From Catonia carolina (taxonomy: Eukaryota > Arthropoda > Insecta > Hemiptera > Achilidae), in contig JAQMRL010000008.1 of NCBI GenBank assembly GCA_035578175.1, forward strand, positions 11,156,963-11,220,962: a stretch of 64,000 bases of DNA, read 5' to 3'. The notes below the pieces were generated by a model that ran no database searches, had not been told where the DNA came from, and saw only the letters and a list, made by a program, of their open reading frames with translations. A program made the translations under genes and the position numbers. Positions 1 through 9,856 of the stretch are shown here, piece by piece (within the stretch, counting starts at the first letter, position 1; each line of letters starts with the position of its first letter).

Positions 1-1
1 T

Positions 2-595
2 AAACTTAGTGAACTAACAAGGAACTTTTACAACAAAAAATGCATATCTAGAAACGCCAAACTTAGACATCTAAACACAGTCGTTCTACCACAAGTCTTA
101 TACGCAGCCGAAACCCTAACATTTCATAGGAAAGGATTATTAACAAAACTAAATAAAATACACAGGAGATTCGCCCAGACAATCCTAGAAACAGTTTCGA
201 CCCAGATACCAAGATCCACAAGAAGAGAACGAACGAACACATAATTAATTTCCTAGGCGAAACTCTTAACAACTAAGCTCATAAAACGTCGACTACAATA
301 TTACGGTCACATGATGAGATTCCAAAACAAAAATAACGAAACGTACAAAATGATCACATATCAAGAAGGTTTTAAAACCAAAGATAGATGGATCAAAGAA
401 ATCGAAACAAACCTAAACACCATAAACGCTTCACGTAACGATGTAACAGATGGAACTGCCTTTAGAAGGAAAATAAAAGATTTTGGGAATTTCCCGACTG
501 CAGAAACAAGGCAGAGGACATGGATGCAGGAACAAAGGGAGAAGGTTAGCGAGAGGATGAAGGCGTACCATGCGAGCAAACGACAGCTTAAAAAA
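2..595 (+). pseudogene. LINE ORF2 C-terminal remnant, cut by window start
   Basis: The frame starting at base 2 reads through an LPQVLYAAETL..F block and then KLNKIHRRFAQTIL to a stop near 243. This is the post-reverse-transcriptase region of many insect non-LTR retrotransposons, where a YGAE-type motif is followed by a basic helix. After a frameshift the frame at 311-598 continues with a basic, coiled-coil-like C-terminus (RTWMQEQREKVSERMKAYHASK). The reverse transcriptase core lies upstream of the window. At least one frameshift or stop separates the halves, so this copy is dead. The clade is not assignable from this piece alone. Confidence 0.6.
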
Positions 596-706
596 TAATT
601 TTACATAACCAGTGCGTTCTTTATATAGGACAATACAAAAAAAAATTAACATCGATTATACAAACTTTTTTTTTAACCGACCAACCTCCCCTCCCCCCGT
701 TATTTA

Positions 707-1088
707 TGCCCAAAACAGATAGGTGGAGTATTAAAATAATTTGCACTCAATATGTTAGTTCCAGGGCTACAAAAAATAGTTTTTTTCTTATCACATGGTC
801 AGCCAATAAATGACTGAAATATTTAAGAGCAGAAGAGGTAGAGGTGTAAAAAACACTAGTCCCAGTTATCTCGTCTCAGAGTAATGAATTTCATCAAGCT
901 GTGTTGAATGAAGTGAAGGTATCATTTCCAGGGTGGAAAGTAGATGCTCTCCAGAGGACCCTGTATGCTGATAAGCAAACTTTTAAAATTAGTGAGGAAG
1001 GCATTGTAATCCACCTTACTCCTCGTTTTACTTAATAAAGCCTCTAGAGGTTCAAACCAGCCTTCGGCTGATGACCTAAACAACAAAA
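707..1088 (+). mobile_element. RpA repeat copy 1 (about 380 bp, diverged)
   Basis: First of about a dozen RpA copies. RpA starts near TGCCCATAACAG, runs through a TCACATGGTCAGCCAAT block, an AGAGGTAGAGGTGTAAAA block and a GGCAATGGTAAACCACCTC block, and ends in GATGACCTAAACAAC with an (AAC)n tail. Intact copies have 10-12 bp target duplications, so RpA moves by target-primed reverse transcription. The GGTAAACCACCTC segment and AAC tail resemble the 3' ends of RTE-clade LINEs, which suggests a SINE or short LINE tail using such a partner. This copy is diverged from the others. Confidence 0.7.
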
Positions 1089-2060
1089 AATCAATTTACT
1101 AAATTCATTTAAAATATTACCAATATTATTTTTGGAGTTCTAATCGGTTTTTTTACTACTTTTGCGAAAAAAGTTATCATTATAATGACGTGCTGATTTG
1201 CCGAAAACGTTTACGTACCATAATTTTTATAATATAACTGTTTGAAGATTACCGAGATAGTTATTGCAGTTTGCCAGTCATTTATTTATGCATAAAATAT
1301 AGTACCTTAAAGTTTCCAGATAAAGTATGAAGTACATAAGCAATAACTTAAGCTACACGTACTTGTAACTTATTTGAAACACACAAATAAGTCAGTATAT
1401 ATTTGAAATTGAAGTTCACATTTTACGTATTTATATGAGTCACGTCATCTGGAATCCTCATTTTGTATTTATTTCTTGATTTCTTGACTATTTTCTACGT
1501 GAAGGGGAAATAACTAATAGAGGAGAGATATTTTTATTTGTACAGTTGGTAATACATTACATGCTAGTTTCTATACTGTATTGGAATTTATTACAGAGTG
1601 TTGTAGGGTAACGTATATTAGACTGAAAAAGAGTGACTCAAATGCACTGAAATGCATCTTGCTGAAATACGAAACACTAACGAAGAACGTGTTCCATTTT
1701 AAATACATGATTTTGATACGGAAGGGAAATTTAGTTTTATCACGCAACCAAACAAATCAGCTTTAAAATGTCGTAACATTTTCATAATAAATTTCAGACT
1801 CGCCAAACGTACTACTGGTTTTCTTGTTAATTTTTAACCAGTACTATCACATTTAACAAATTATATCACCGATTTTAATGCTGATTACAAATTTTTTATG
1901 CTGCATTTTGGATTTGATACTACATATATAATTATTATATTTTATATCATCAAAAATAAAATTTTTAATAAGAAAATCACATATTCTCGTTAAACTAACC
2001 TTATTGGATAAAATTATTTTATTTATTTATTCTTAAATATTACTGCTCCAAAAAAGCTTA
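1089..2060. other. No recognisable gene or repeat
   Basis: AT-rich sequence. The only open frame (1581-1766, 61 codons) has no recognisable domain and looks like chance. I see no match to the repeat families elsewhere in the window. Confidence 0.5.
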
Positions 2061-2130
2061 GCCGTGGTTAGAGCTGGATTACATAATATAATAGCTGAAT
2101 GCTCAATATAACAAAAACATTAAAAAATAA

Positions 2131-2310
2131 CTTCTTCTTCTTCTTCTTCTCCTTCTCCTTCTCCTTCTTCTCCTTCTTCTTCTTCTTCTTCTTCTTCTTC
2201 GTCTTCTTCTTTTTCTTTTTCTTTTTCTTCTTCTTCTTCTTCTCCTTCTCCTTCTCCTTCTCCTTCTCCTTCTCCTTCTTCTTTTTCTTCTTCTTCTTCT
2301 TACTATCAAG
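2131..2310 (-). repeat. (CTT/TTC)n microsatellite, 3' tail of a LINE
   Basis: About 180 bp of TTC/CTT/CTC triplets with minor variants. Read on the minus strand it is a (GAA)n tract directly after GCCTAATCC-TTGA, the same junction seen before the (GAC)n tract at 29813. It is therefore best read as the 3' tail of the LINE remnant at 2311-2600. The long Phe- or Lys-rich frames through it are artefacts. Confidence 0.8.
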
Positions 2311-2600
2311 GATTAGGCATAAGCCTGCTCCGAACTCACAAACCATCCTGTACGTCTACACAAACACGAGAGACTACAGCCCGTACATCTCGACTACTGC
2401 CATCTTCTTCGAGGTCTTCCCAACTCCCGTCTTCCAACTGGAATATATTCCGTCACTTTTAAAGGTATTCTCTCCTCTGGCATCCGTTCCTAATGTTGCC
2501 TCCATTGATTCCGGTACTCCTCAACTTTTTCATTCAATACACCCAACTCGGATCTAATTTCCTCGTTATGTACGAGTATTAGATCCAGCCTCAAGTAGCC
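2311..2600 (-). pseudogene. LINE 3' end (ORF2 C-terminus), minus strand
   Basis: The minus-strand translation, with stops and frameshifts, contains VEEYRNQWRQH, ERMPEERIPLKV and then GRRELGRPRRRW. This matches the C-terminal W..H..RMP..R.P....Y.P.GRR..GRP..RW signature of many arthropod LINE ORF2 proteins, found again at 29690-29790. It is 5'-truncated and dead. A triplet microsatellite follows as the 3' tail. Confidence 0.65.
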
Positions 2601-2721
2601 CTTCGCCCATCTTAAAAACGTAAAACTGGCAAACTCATAACTAGCGTCGGAAAAAGGACAGGATTAACCGGTTCACTTAATCGGAAAGCCAGGAAAAATA
2701 ACTTCATTACAGTATTATGTT

Positions 2722-3045
2722 TTGAACCACCGGGTTGGTCAAGGGGTAATGTTGTCGCCTCTAGTCAGCTGTTTAACAGCTGATTTTCGGAGACGAAGGT
2801 TCCTGGTTCAAATCCTACTAAAGGTAGTTTACTTTTTTACGGATTTGAATGCTAGAAAGTGGTTACCGGTGTACATTTATGGTTGGGTTTCAATTAACCA
2901 TACTCTCTCAGGAATGGTCGGCCTGAGTCTGTACAAGACTACATCTCATTTACACGTTATACATATCATCCTCATCTCATTGGGTCATGGGGTTGCTTAT
3001 TGTTTTAAAATTGAACAGATTGCAACGTACACACATTAGAAAAAA
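2722..3045 (+). mobile_element. S1 SINE copy 1 (tRNA-like head)
   Basis: Begins CCACCGGGTTGGTCAAGGGG, which contains a degenerate A box, followed about 60 bp later by GGTTCAAATCC, a good polymerase III B box. Between them lies the palindrome TCAGCTGTTTAACAGCTGA, which is partly or wholly kept in other S1 copies. The body continues through CTCTCAGGAATGGTCGGCC to GCAACGTACACACATTAG. Related copies lie at 6858, 10736, 25094, 51224 and 51646. The tRNA head plus dispersed copies support a SINE; no protein is expected. Confidence 0.75.
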
Positions 3046-3057
3046 AATTATTCTGTT

Positions 3058-3605
3058 TCGAACATTTTCATCAAAATCGGTCAACCGTAAGTAGTAAATT
3101 ATTCGTGTGATAAAAACAGCTACTAATTCTTTTTTAAATGGCTTCATTTATTACATTTTTTATGGTCTACAAGATAAGGTAAGCGCTATCAACTGCAATT
3201 TTTTGCTAACTGTGCAATCATGGTATAAAAAAATTTCGTTAATATTTAAAATTTTTCCTTCTATGTTTAATTTTAGAGTAAAATTATTGTATATATTAAA
3301 GTGGTAGAAAATTATAAAACCTACAACTTTAATTTCAAATTTCTTTGTACAATACTTAGTTTAGCGTCAATTAGTGATTTTCTCTATTTTTTTAATGAAA
3401 ATCGGAAATACGTTTTTAAAAAAAATTGCGGTCTTAGTATGAATTTTATGACAAAATTGTATACAAATAAAGTTAGGGGAATTAAAATAAACGACAACTT
3501 TTATTATAAGCATTTTTTCTAAAGAGCCCTTGTAGTAATGCAATAATTAGTGATTTTCCGTAATTTAAGTCGAGCAGAGATTTTTATTTAGCGTCATTTA
3601 CTTAT
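3058..3605 (+). mobile_element. Hn element, old fragment
   Basis: Starts inside the family at the CATTTTCATCAAAATCGGTC block and follows the Hn order (TCTACAAGATA, CAACTTTAATTTCAAA, CTTAGTTTAGCG, GATTTTCCGTA) with many changes. Both termini are missing; S1 abuts it on the left and an S4-like SINE on the right. It is clearly older than the copy at 4329-5245. Confidence 0.65.
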
Positions 3606-3624
3606 GATTAAAATTCGCATCAAG

Positions 3625-3775
3625 TAATTGGTTATTAGCGACAACGGTGAATTATGTAACTAGAACAGAGGTTTTTGATTTGTGAAAATTTCCAGACTCC
3701 AACCGGGAATCGAACCTCTACGTTGTAGGCTAATGCGCTTACCACTACGCTACGATGGCACAGCCAAGGAAATTT
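3625..3775 (-). mobile_element. S4 SINE: tRNA-like head joined to the S2-type body
   Basis: On the minus strand the head reads GCCATCGTAGCGTAGTGGTA (A box) and, about 35 bp later, GAGGTTCGATTCCCGG (B box), so it looks like a tRNA. Downstream (lower coordinates) a TTAGCGACAACGGTGAATTA stretch resembles the TTAGCGACGACGTTGGGGTG tail of S2. The acceptor ends do not pair as in a functional tRNA, so I call it a SINE rather than a tRNA gene. Confidence 0.55.
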
Positions 3776-4084
3776 TTAATTCGTTGGTTTTAGAATAAAA
3801 TATTTTCATTAAGGTAGAAAATATTGGGATAGCAAGCTATAGGCTACATTGAGAATTTAATGAATGCACATTGAGTTAGGTAAGCAGGTTAAGAACGTGT
3901 AGATTGTTGCTGCAAGGAAACGCGTGGGTATGTCAAAGGAGGCATGGTAAGCTATAATCAACAAAGGAATGTAACCATCTGAAAAATTAAAATAGAAAAT
4001 TATTAAAACGGGGAATTTTCACTGTAGATTTTCAATTTATCGATTTTCTCATTTTACTGCAGTAGTATAAATTATGTCGTCACC

Positions 4085-4310
4085 CAATATTTCATCATCA
4101 TGTTCATTATCAAAAATAAAACAGCCTCGCGTCACCTGAAAACACATTACGGAAAAGTTTGCAAAGTTAATAGCTTTAAGTACCTTGGGGTGATAATACA
4201 ACCAAAGATCAGTGAAAATGGAGCGAACAAAAACATACGAGGAAATTTTTCTTATTTTGCAACGTTGATTCATCCGCCGAAGTATATCCGTTTCTTTGTG
4301 ATTGACCAGT
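4085..4310 (+). pseudogene. LINE reverse transcriptase fragment
   Basis: The frame contains KVNSFKYLGVIIQPKISENG. FKYLGV is the conserved block just after the catalytic palm in non-LTR retrotransposon reverse transcriptases. Only about 70 residues are readable; the ends are lost on the left and cut by the Hn element on the right. Confidence 0.5.
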
Positions 4311-4328
4311 GTACTCGTATTCTTTTTT

Positions 4329-5245
4329 ACTTTCTCTTGCCTAAATGAATATATAGGAAGGAAAGTATTGTTTTCATGTCGATTTTTCGAAATCGAGTTT
4401 TCACCGGATCTATACGTTTTCAGACCCCCTGAACCAAAAAAACATGTTTTTAGCGATTGGTCTGTGTGTGTGTGTGTATACAAAATATCTCAAGAACGGA
4501 ACATCGTACGAACTTGAAACTTGAAACTTAAGTTACATACCACTACCGAACACGACACGAACATTTTCATCAAAATCGGTCAACCGGAAGTAGTAGTTTA
4601 TTCGTGGTTTTCACTTTTTTGCAATTTTCTCAAAAACTGGTCCTACGATTTTTTTTAAATCGCCTAATATACTCAATTTTTTATTCTCTACAAGATAGCG
4701 TAGGCGCCATGTTTGCTGAAATTCTTGGTGAGGCTGTTTTTACGTAAAAAAAGTATTTTTTTAAATTACGGCTTTAATATGTATTATAGCGCAAAATTTT
4801 ATGAAATAAAAAATGTAGAGAATTTAAAATTCTACAGCTTTTATTTCAAACATTTTTTTGTATAACGCTTAGTTTAGCGGTAATTAGCGATTTTCTGTTT
4901 TTTTTTTCACGAAAACGTGTGAAAAATTGGTTTTTTTATGATTTCGGCCTTAGTATGCATTTTACGACAAAAGTGTAGTATATAACAAAATTTATAGAAA
5001 ATTAAAAAATCTATAACTTTTATTCAAAGCATTTTTCTCTACAGAGCCTAGTTTAGCGTGAAAGAGTGATTTTCCGTATTTTTAAGCCAAACTGAGGTCG
5101 ATTTTCATTTTGCGTCTTTCATATATGATTAAAATTAGGTTATTCTTATTGAGGTTAGTTTTTCGTATGTTTTATTACTAACGTTATGTTTATTGTTAAT
5201 TATTTGCATTGGCAAGAGAAAGTTGTGTGAGTGTTTCACACCAGA
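4329..5245 (+). mobile_element. Hn element, full-length copy
   Basis: Opens with ACTTTCTCTTGCC, then a short palindrome (TGAATATATAGG), an AAATCGAGTTTTCACC block, a (GT)n run, the phrase ATCTCAAGAACGGAACATCG, the CATTTTCATCAAAATCGGTC block and long A/T homopolymers. It closes with GGCAAGAGAAAGT, the exact inverse of the opening 13-mer, then GTGTGAGTGTTTCACAC (hairpin) and CAGA before T residues. No ORF crosses it and no flanking target duplication is visible. Inverted 13-mers just inside the ends, a microsatellite and a terminal 3' hairpin are the hallmarks of Helentron-associated non-autonomous elements; a MITE is the alternative. Confidence 0.7.
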
Positions 5246-5289
5246 TTTTTTTTATATAGTATATTTTTAAGAGAAGTTAATACGGTCGT

Positions 5290-5490
5290 CACCGCCTCCC
5301 CTCTCTCGATCTCTACCTACATTCGTCCCGATTTGTCTTATCCTCATCCCGAGGTCTCTTCATGATCTCTTTCACTTCATTTGTCATGGATCGTTGGGGT
5401 CTGCCCCTTATGTACCTTCCCCCCGGACACGGACGTAATCTTGCATTATATGTTTGCCCTTCTCACTTGCCCATACCATGTGAACCCCTT
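5290..5490 (-). pseudogene. LINE ORF2 C-terminal fragment, minus strand
   Basis: Minus-strand translation shows ARLRPCPGGRYIRGRPQRSM followed by TNEVKEIMKRPRDE. This is the GRR..GRP..R....V..D..K block at the end of many LINE ORF2 proteins. Stops and frameshifts are frequent. A purine-rich microsatellite lies at its other side. Confidence 0.45.
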
Positions 5491-5555
5491 TTCTCGATGA
5501 TTGATGTAAATAGTGGAGGTGTGTTTCCAACATTAAATGATGACAAGCTGAATAG

Positions 5556-5775
5556 AAGAAAAATAAGAGGAAAAAGAAGAAGGAGACAAGGAAAAAGAAG
5601 AAGTAGAAGAAGAAGAAGATCAAAAAGGAGGAGGAGGAGGAAAAGTACGAGGAGGAGGAGGAGGAGAAGGAGAATAAGAAGGAAGAGAAGGAAAGGAAAA
5701 GGAGGGAGGATGAGAAGAAGGAGGAGGAGGAAGAGAAGAGAATAAGGATGAGAAGGGGAAAAAAAGGAGAAGGGA
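5556..5775. repeat. (GGA/GAA)n purine-rich low-complexity tract
   Basis: About 220 bp of GGA, GAA and AGA triplets. The Arg/Lys-rich frame crossing it is an artefact of the repeat. Confidence 0.85.
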
Positions 5776-5811
5776 AGGAGAATATCGAATCCTTAACTGT
5801 AAGTAAGGTAT

Positions 5812-6180
5812 CACAATACGACGTGTAAGGTTTAAAACATGACCATTGTAATTTCTATAGGTGCATATTTCTGAAAGATTGCTTAGAGGTTGCTGTCTTG
5901 TGCATTATCAGTGAACAATTCATTGACTAATACGGGCAATAAGCCCGAACAATTGTCATAATTTGTTCTATACATAGTATATAGTGAAATATATAAATAA
6001 TAGGTCTCTTGCTATGAGACACCCTAGGTCTAGAGACGCCGCATTGCGTACATTTAATGTCTCCATTTAATTACTTAGGGTTAATCTTTGCCATAACCCA
6101 GAAGAGAGGCTGGTGGCGCATATCTCTCTTAATCCGTTTAAATATTAGGCAATTTAAGCTAAATAAAACTTGTCGGTTAA
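5812..6180. other. Unassigned AT-rich sequence
   Basis: No ORF or match to the named repeat families. A small perfect hairpin, CGGGCAATAAGCCCG, lies near 5934-5948. Confidence 0.4.
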
Positions 6181-6539
6181 GTTTATAGTGAAGCACACAT
6201 CCTCCAACTTTCAGAAAAACAACAAATAATTTACTTCTAGTGTAGTCCTGTTTTGTTTAACTCGCGTTTTATGTGGATACAATGAAAATACAGTGTGATA
6301 TACTACCCCTTGAAGCCAAAACAAGTTTTATAAGAATACGTACGTCTATATAGGCACACATATTTGTACTATTTCTTCTGGAATAAATATTGCTGGAGCG
6401 AAATTGCTGGGTTGAAATTTGAGAAACTGAAATTTTCTCGTTGATCATGAGGGTTAAAAGTACGTAGGTTTCTCGAAAAATAAAATCGGGCTTTAAAAAA
6501 ATTTGTTGTTGGCCTAAATATAAGCTAAAAATTAGATTA

Positions 6540-6761
6540 GAAATAGGCTGTTTAGCAGAAGTTAAAAAATCGTAGGAGCCGTTTCTGAGAAAATCGCAAA
6601 GAAGTGAATAATTTCTCGAATACACTAAAACTTCCAGTTGACCGTTTTTAATGAAAATACGTATTTCAGTCTAATTCCCTAATAGTACCTAACTGAAGTT
6701 CTAAATTTCAACTCTATTTCGATCTTGAAATATCTTGGTCACACACACACATACAAACGCA

Positions 6762-6797
<36 letters not shown>

Positions 6798-6845
6798 AAT
6801 CGTTCTTCCCTATAGGTATTTTCACACAGGGCAAGAGGAAGTAAA
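6540..6845 (-). mobile_element. Hn element, old 5' fragment with (CA)n
   Basis: Shares with Hn, in reverse, the AATCGTAGGAGCCGTTTCTG, GAGAAAATCGCAAAGAAGTG and TTCCAGTTGACCG blocks, the (CA)n run (6738-6796) and a terminal GGCAAGAGGAAGT, one base off the family 13-mer. Heavily diverged; the 3' end is not recognisable upstream of 6540. Confidence 0.55.
6738..6796. repeat. (CA)n microsatellite
   Basis: Dinucleotide run with a few interruptions, at the position where Hn copies carry their microsatellite. Confidence 0.9.
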
Positions 6846-7026
6846 TTTTTTTATCCCTAATGCGGGTATGTTGCAATTCAGAACAAAAAGCAACCCCATG
6901 ACCCATTGAAATGAAGATGACGTGTATGACGTTTAAATGAGGTGTAGTTTTGTACAGACTCAGACCGACCATTCCTGAGAGAGTTAAAACTGGTTACACT
7001 GGCTAACAGTACAGTGGCTACTTATA

Positions 7027-7979
7027 ACAGGTGATTCAAAAAGAGCGCCGGTTTTTAAACGGCTGGTAAATTTTTGTTTATCGGTTGGCAACATTGTTAG
7101 ACCTCATTTCTATTTCGGAGAACATTCCGATTGACGATTCAGTTGTAGTTTCTCTTGTTCGCAGTGTAGTACTCTCGCAGTCTGTGTCTAACCATGGAGA
7201 AGTTCACTATTGCACAACGAGTGTTAATCGTCAAAACATTTTACCAGAGTGGAGAGAGTTATGCGGCTACTGTCAGGCGACTTCGCGGTACTCTAGAACG
7301 TAATGAAGCACCGAACGAATCAACAGTTCGCAGGCTCATGAAAAAAATTTTTGAGACGGGTTCAACAGTCGACCTTAAAAGTTCTTGACGTCGTCGTTCT
7401 GGCCGAACTGAGCAGAACGTTGCGTTGGTTCGTGACAGTGTGGCTGTTAGCCCAGCAAAATCAATACGTCGCCGTTCTCAACAATTGGGTTTACGATGTT
7501 CTTCTGTACGGAGAATTCTTCGGTACGATCTCCAATATCACCCGTATAAAATTCAGTTGGTGCACGAGAAACAATGTTGTTGCTCCGTGAACGGTTCCAG
7601 GATCGCATCATTTCTCGTAATTCCGACCATCAATGGCCACCAAGGTCGTGTGACTTGACGCCTTGTGACTTTCATCTTTGGGGTCATCTGAAGTCATTGG
7701 TGTATGCCAATAAACCCCGAAACATCATGACTTGAAGGAGGAAATTCGACGGGTTATCGGGCAAATGGAAGTCGAAACTTGTCGTGCAGTAATATCCAAT
7801 TTCATGGACAGAGTTGATGCGTGCCAGCGCAGTAGAAAAGGACACATGCATGACATCATTTTTCATACATGAAATCGGAAGGTAAGATGAACTTGTTGAT
7901 GTATTTATTTTCAGTTTTTCAATAAAATAAATCTCTTAATTTGATATATCAAAACCGGCGCTCTTTTTGAATCACCCAA
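7027..7979 (+). mobile_element. Tc1/mariner-superfamily deletion derivative, TIRs intact
   Basis: Inverted ends share GGTGATTCAAAAAGAGCGCC and continue CGGTTTT; they match at nearly all of about 27 positions and are flanked by TA on both sides (7025-7026 and 7980-7981). The 953-bp interior keeps both ends of a transposase gene but lacks its middle, so it is non-autonomous. It is inserted in an S1 SINE. Confidence 0.75.
7194..7870 (+). pseudogene. Tc3-like transposase, internally deleted
   Basis: The start at 7194 gives a 64-residue frame (MEKFTIAQRVLIVKTFYQSG... STVRRLMKKIFETGSTVDLK), the N-terminal helix-turn-helix unit common in insect Tc3/mariner-like transposases. A stop follows at once. 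Other frames carry RRRSGRTEQNVALVRDSVAV and SIRRRSQQLGLRCSSVRRIL, which is the second HTH. A jump then leads to HQWPPRSCDLTPCDFHLWG, which resembles the segment around the last catalytic acidic residue. The region expected to hold the first two acidic residues is absent. Start choice rests on the family's MEKFT-type opening. Confidence 0.65.
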
Positions 7980-8111
7980 TAGTATTCAAATCCGTACAGT
8001 TGTTTCAAATTTTGAAGATGGTAACTTTTTTCCTGAGGGATATTTTATATTTGTTTTAAAACAATTTCCTTGTTTAAAAATAAAAATTTCCCCTACAATT
8101 TTTTAAATTGT

Positions 8112-8545
8112 TTTTGTCATCAGTCTCTCGACTGGTTTGATGCAGTTCTCCAAGCAGTCATATCTTGCGCAAGTCATTTCATATCTACATACCTGTAACA
8201 CCCTACATCTTTTGTAATTTGCTTTATAAACTCTAATCTTTGCCTCCCCCTACAATTCACTCCCTCAATATTACCCTCCATTATTGATAGACCAATAACT
8301 GGATGTCTTAAGATATGCCCCACTAGCCTATCCCTTCTTCCTTTAAGATGCTTCTATATACTTCGTTTTTCATCCACTCGCCTAAGAACCTCTAAATTAC
8401 TTATTTTGTCCACCCACCTAACTTTAACATTTCCCTATAACACCACATTTCAAAAGCTTCTATCCTCTTTCTTTCTACAGCCCCTATCACCCATGTTTCA
8501 CTCCCTTATGCTACAATCCATACACAGTGTTTTAAGAAATTTTCC
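8112..8545 (-). pseudogene. LINE ORF2 C-terminus (RTE/BovB-like), minus strand
   Basis: Minus-strand frames read GSETWVIGAVERKRIEAFEM, WCYREMLK, then after a frameshift WVDKISNLEVLRRVDEKRS, LKGRRDRLVGHILRHPVIG and GRQRLEFIKQITKDVGCYRY, ending near NQSRD. The order W..C.RK.L...W.D...N.EVL.R...........GH.LRH is the classic C-terminal domain of insect LINEs of this type. In-frame stops (for example after YVDMK) and frameshifts show it is dead; the 5' part is missing. Confidence 0.75.
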
Positions 8546-8559
8546 CAATCTGTTTGTAG

Positions 8560-8890
8560 TCAGTAAGCTGTAAATTTTTAGCAGTAAATTGTTTTTATAA
8601 CAAGATTAAATTAATTTTTATTGTTGTAATTAGCAGTATAATGTTACATAATATATGTGTTAATAAAAAGTTTATTTATCACGCATTAAGTATTTTATTA
8701 TCATTTATATTTTATTATTAATATTTATGTAAGAATAAAGTTTCACAACGGTTTACACTATATTTTACAATGGTAACGATAAATTCTTGTATTACTTGGT
8801 GTAAATAATATTTAAAACAGCTGATATGGTAATTTACACAATTATGAAAAAAATCCTTTTAGTGGTAACGAATGGAGTATAATAATAACA
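8560..8890. other. AT-rich spacer
   Basis: Very AT-rich sequence with no ORF and no recognised repeat between a LINE tail and an Hn copy. Confidence 0.5.
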
Positions 8891-9102
8891 AAAATCTGGT
8901 GTGAAACACTGACACAATTTTCTCTTGCCAATGCTAATAATTAACAATATAACCTAACATTAGTAATAAAACATTAGAAATAAACAAAAGAACTAACCTC
9001 AATAAACAAAACCTAATTTTAATGATGCGTGAAAGACGCAAAATGAAAATCAACTTCAGTTTGGCTTAAAAATAAGTAAAATCACTCTTTTACGCTAAAC
9101 TA

Positions 9103-9856
9103 TAGTCTATTCCATTAAAGTTGGCAGTGCCTACAAAACAAATTCCGATTCACAGGCGGTGCACGAAGGAACAGTTCAAACCGCATTTTGATAGAGATCT
9201 ACCCATACGTAGAGGTAAAACTTGAAGTAACTTTATAAGAAACTTTAAAAATGAAAATAATTAAATGAAATTTTTGTTGCTTCATCCAGCGAATTGCTAA
9301 TCGTGTTAACTCTGTTTCGCTTTTTAGTTTGAGATTTGACTTGACCAGTGATTTTCTTTTCCTTAATTATTCTGTAAACCGATCGTTCAGAGACGCCTAC
9401 CATTGCTGAAGTTTTTGCTACAATTTCACTTATTGTTATATTAGCATGTTCAGTTTTAAAATATTTCAAAGCATTTATAATTAATAGTTTTTGTTTAGAA
9501 TTAATGCCTTGTCGGCGCTTATTTCCTTTAACCGGAGAATCCATTATTATTGATTTAAGAAAATGTAACTACGAACTAATAGTACTACTTATTAAAATTA
9601 AAACAACATAATAACAACAAATTTTAGTATCATACGTTTAAAAATATCACAAACAGTATTATAATAAGAATTAACACGACTCTGGATATGTAGCAGGTAC
9701 TACACTATTCGAATGGAGAAGCAAAACTGATATAATTGCATGTATAGGCCTACAAGTGAAACGGTCGTTGTGTTCAACACAAACAACCAATGAGCAGTTG
9801 CCGTCCCACATTCCACACCAATCAATCTACTGACAACTTAACTGGAATGTACTATA
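9103..9856 (-). mobile_element. TAGTC-type TA-target transposon, non-autonomous (i)
   Basis: Ends are TAGTCTATTCCATTAAAGTT and, inverted, TAGTACATTCCAGTTAAGTT, flanked by TA (TATA on close inspection). It lies inside an Hn copy whose sequence resumes on the other side. The 754-bp interior holds a minus-strand frame for only a DNA-binding domain. TIRs starting TAGTC with TA targets recur at 27291-30041 and 54444-55390. IS630/Tc1-like by target and HTH; the exact clade is unknown. Confidence 0.65.
9245..9544 (-). CDS. HTH-domain protein, truncated IS630/Tc1-type transposase
   Basis: A 99-residue frame starts MDSPVKGNKRRQGINSKQKL. Residues about 15-65 form a helix-turn-helix region, with ISEIVAKTSAMVGVSERSVY and then RIIKEKKITG. 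This resembles the N-terminal DNA-binding part of IS630-type transposases found in many insects. A basic stretch (QTKKRNRV) follows and the frame then ends; no DDE catalytic domain is present before the element's end. The start is the first Met, about 310 bp inside the right-hand TIR. It may be a relic or could encode a TIR-binding peptide; I cannot tell which. Confidence 0.5.
   Translation of the reverse strand: MDSPVKGNKRRQGINSKQKLLIINALKYFKTEHANITISEIVAKTSAMVGVSERSVYRIIKEKKITGQVKSQTKKRNRVNTISNSLDEATKISFNYFHF

Larger units (their letters stand above)
6858..8030 (-). mobile_element. S1 SINE copy 2, split by a Tc3-like element
   Basis: The 3' body of S1 in reverse (GCGGGTATGTTGCAATTC to CATTCCTGAGAGAG, 6858-7000) runs into degraded sequence, is interrupted by the TA-flanked element 7027-7979, and resumes with TATTCAAATCCGTACAG. 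The tRNA-like head is missing or unrecognisable beyond 8030. Confidence 0.6.

Noticed and set aside
2068..2557. Long frames of poly-Phe, poly-Lys or poly-Arg
   Set aside because: They are readings of the TTC/CTT microsatellite; the neighbouring real signal is a LINE C-terminus on the minus strand.
3695..3772. Possible tRNA gene on the minus strand
   Set aside because: A and B boxes are good, but the acceptor stem does not pair and a SINE body is attached.
5362..5745. 127-codon Arg/Lys-rich frame
   Set aside because: Its first half is antisense to a LINE remnant and its second half is the GGA/GAA tract.
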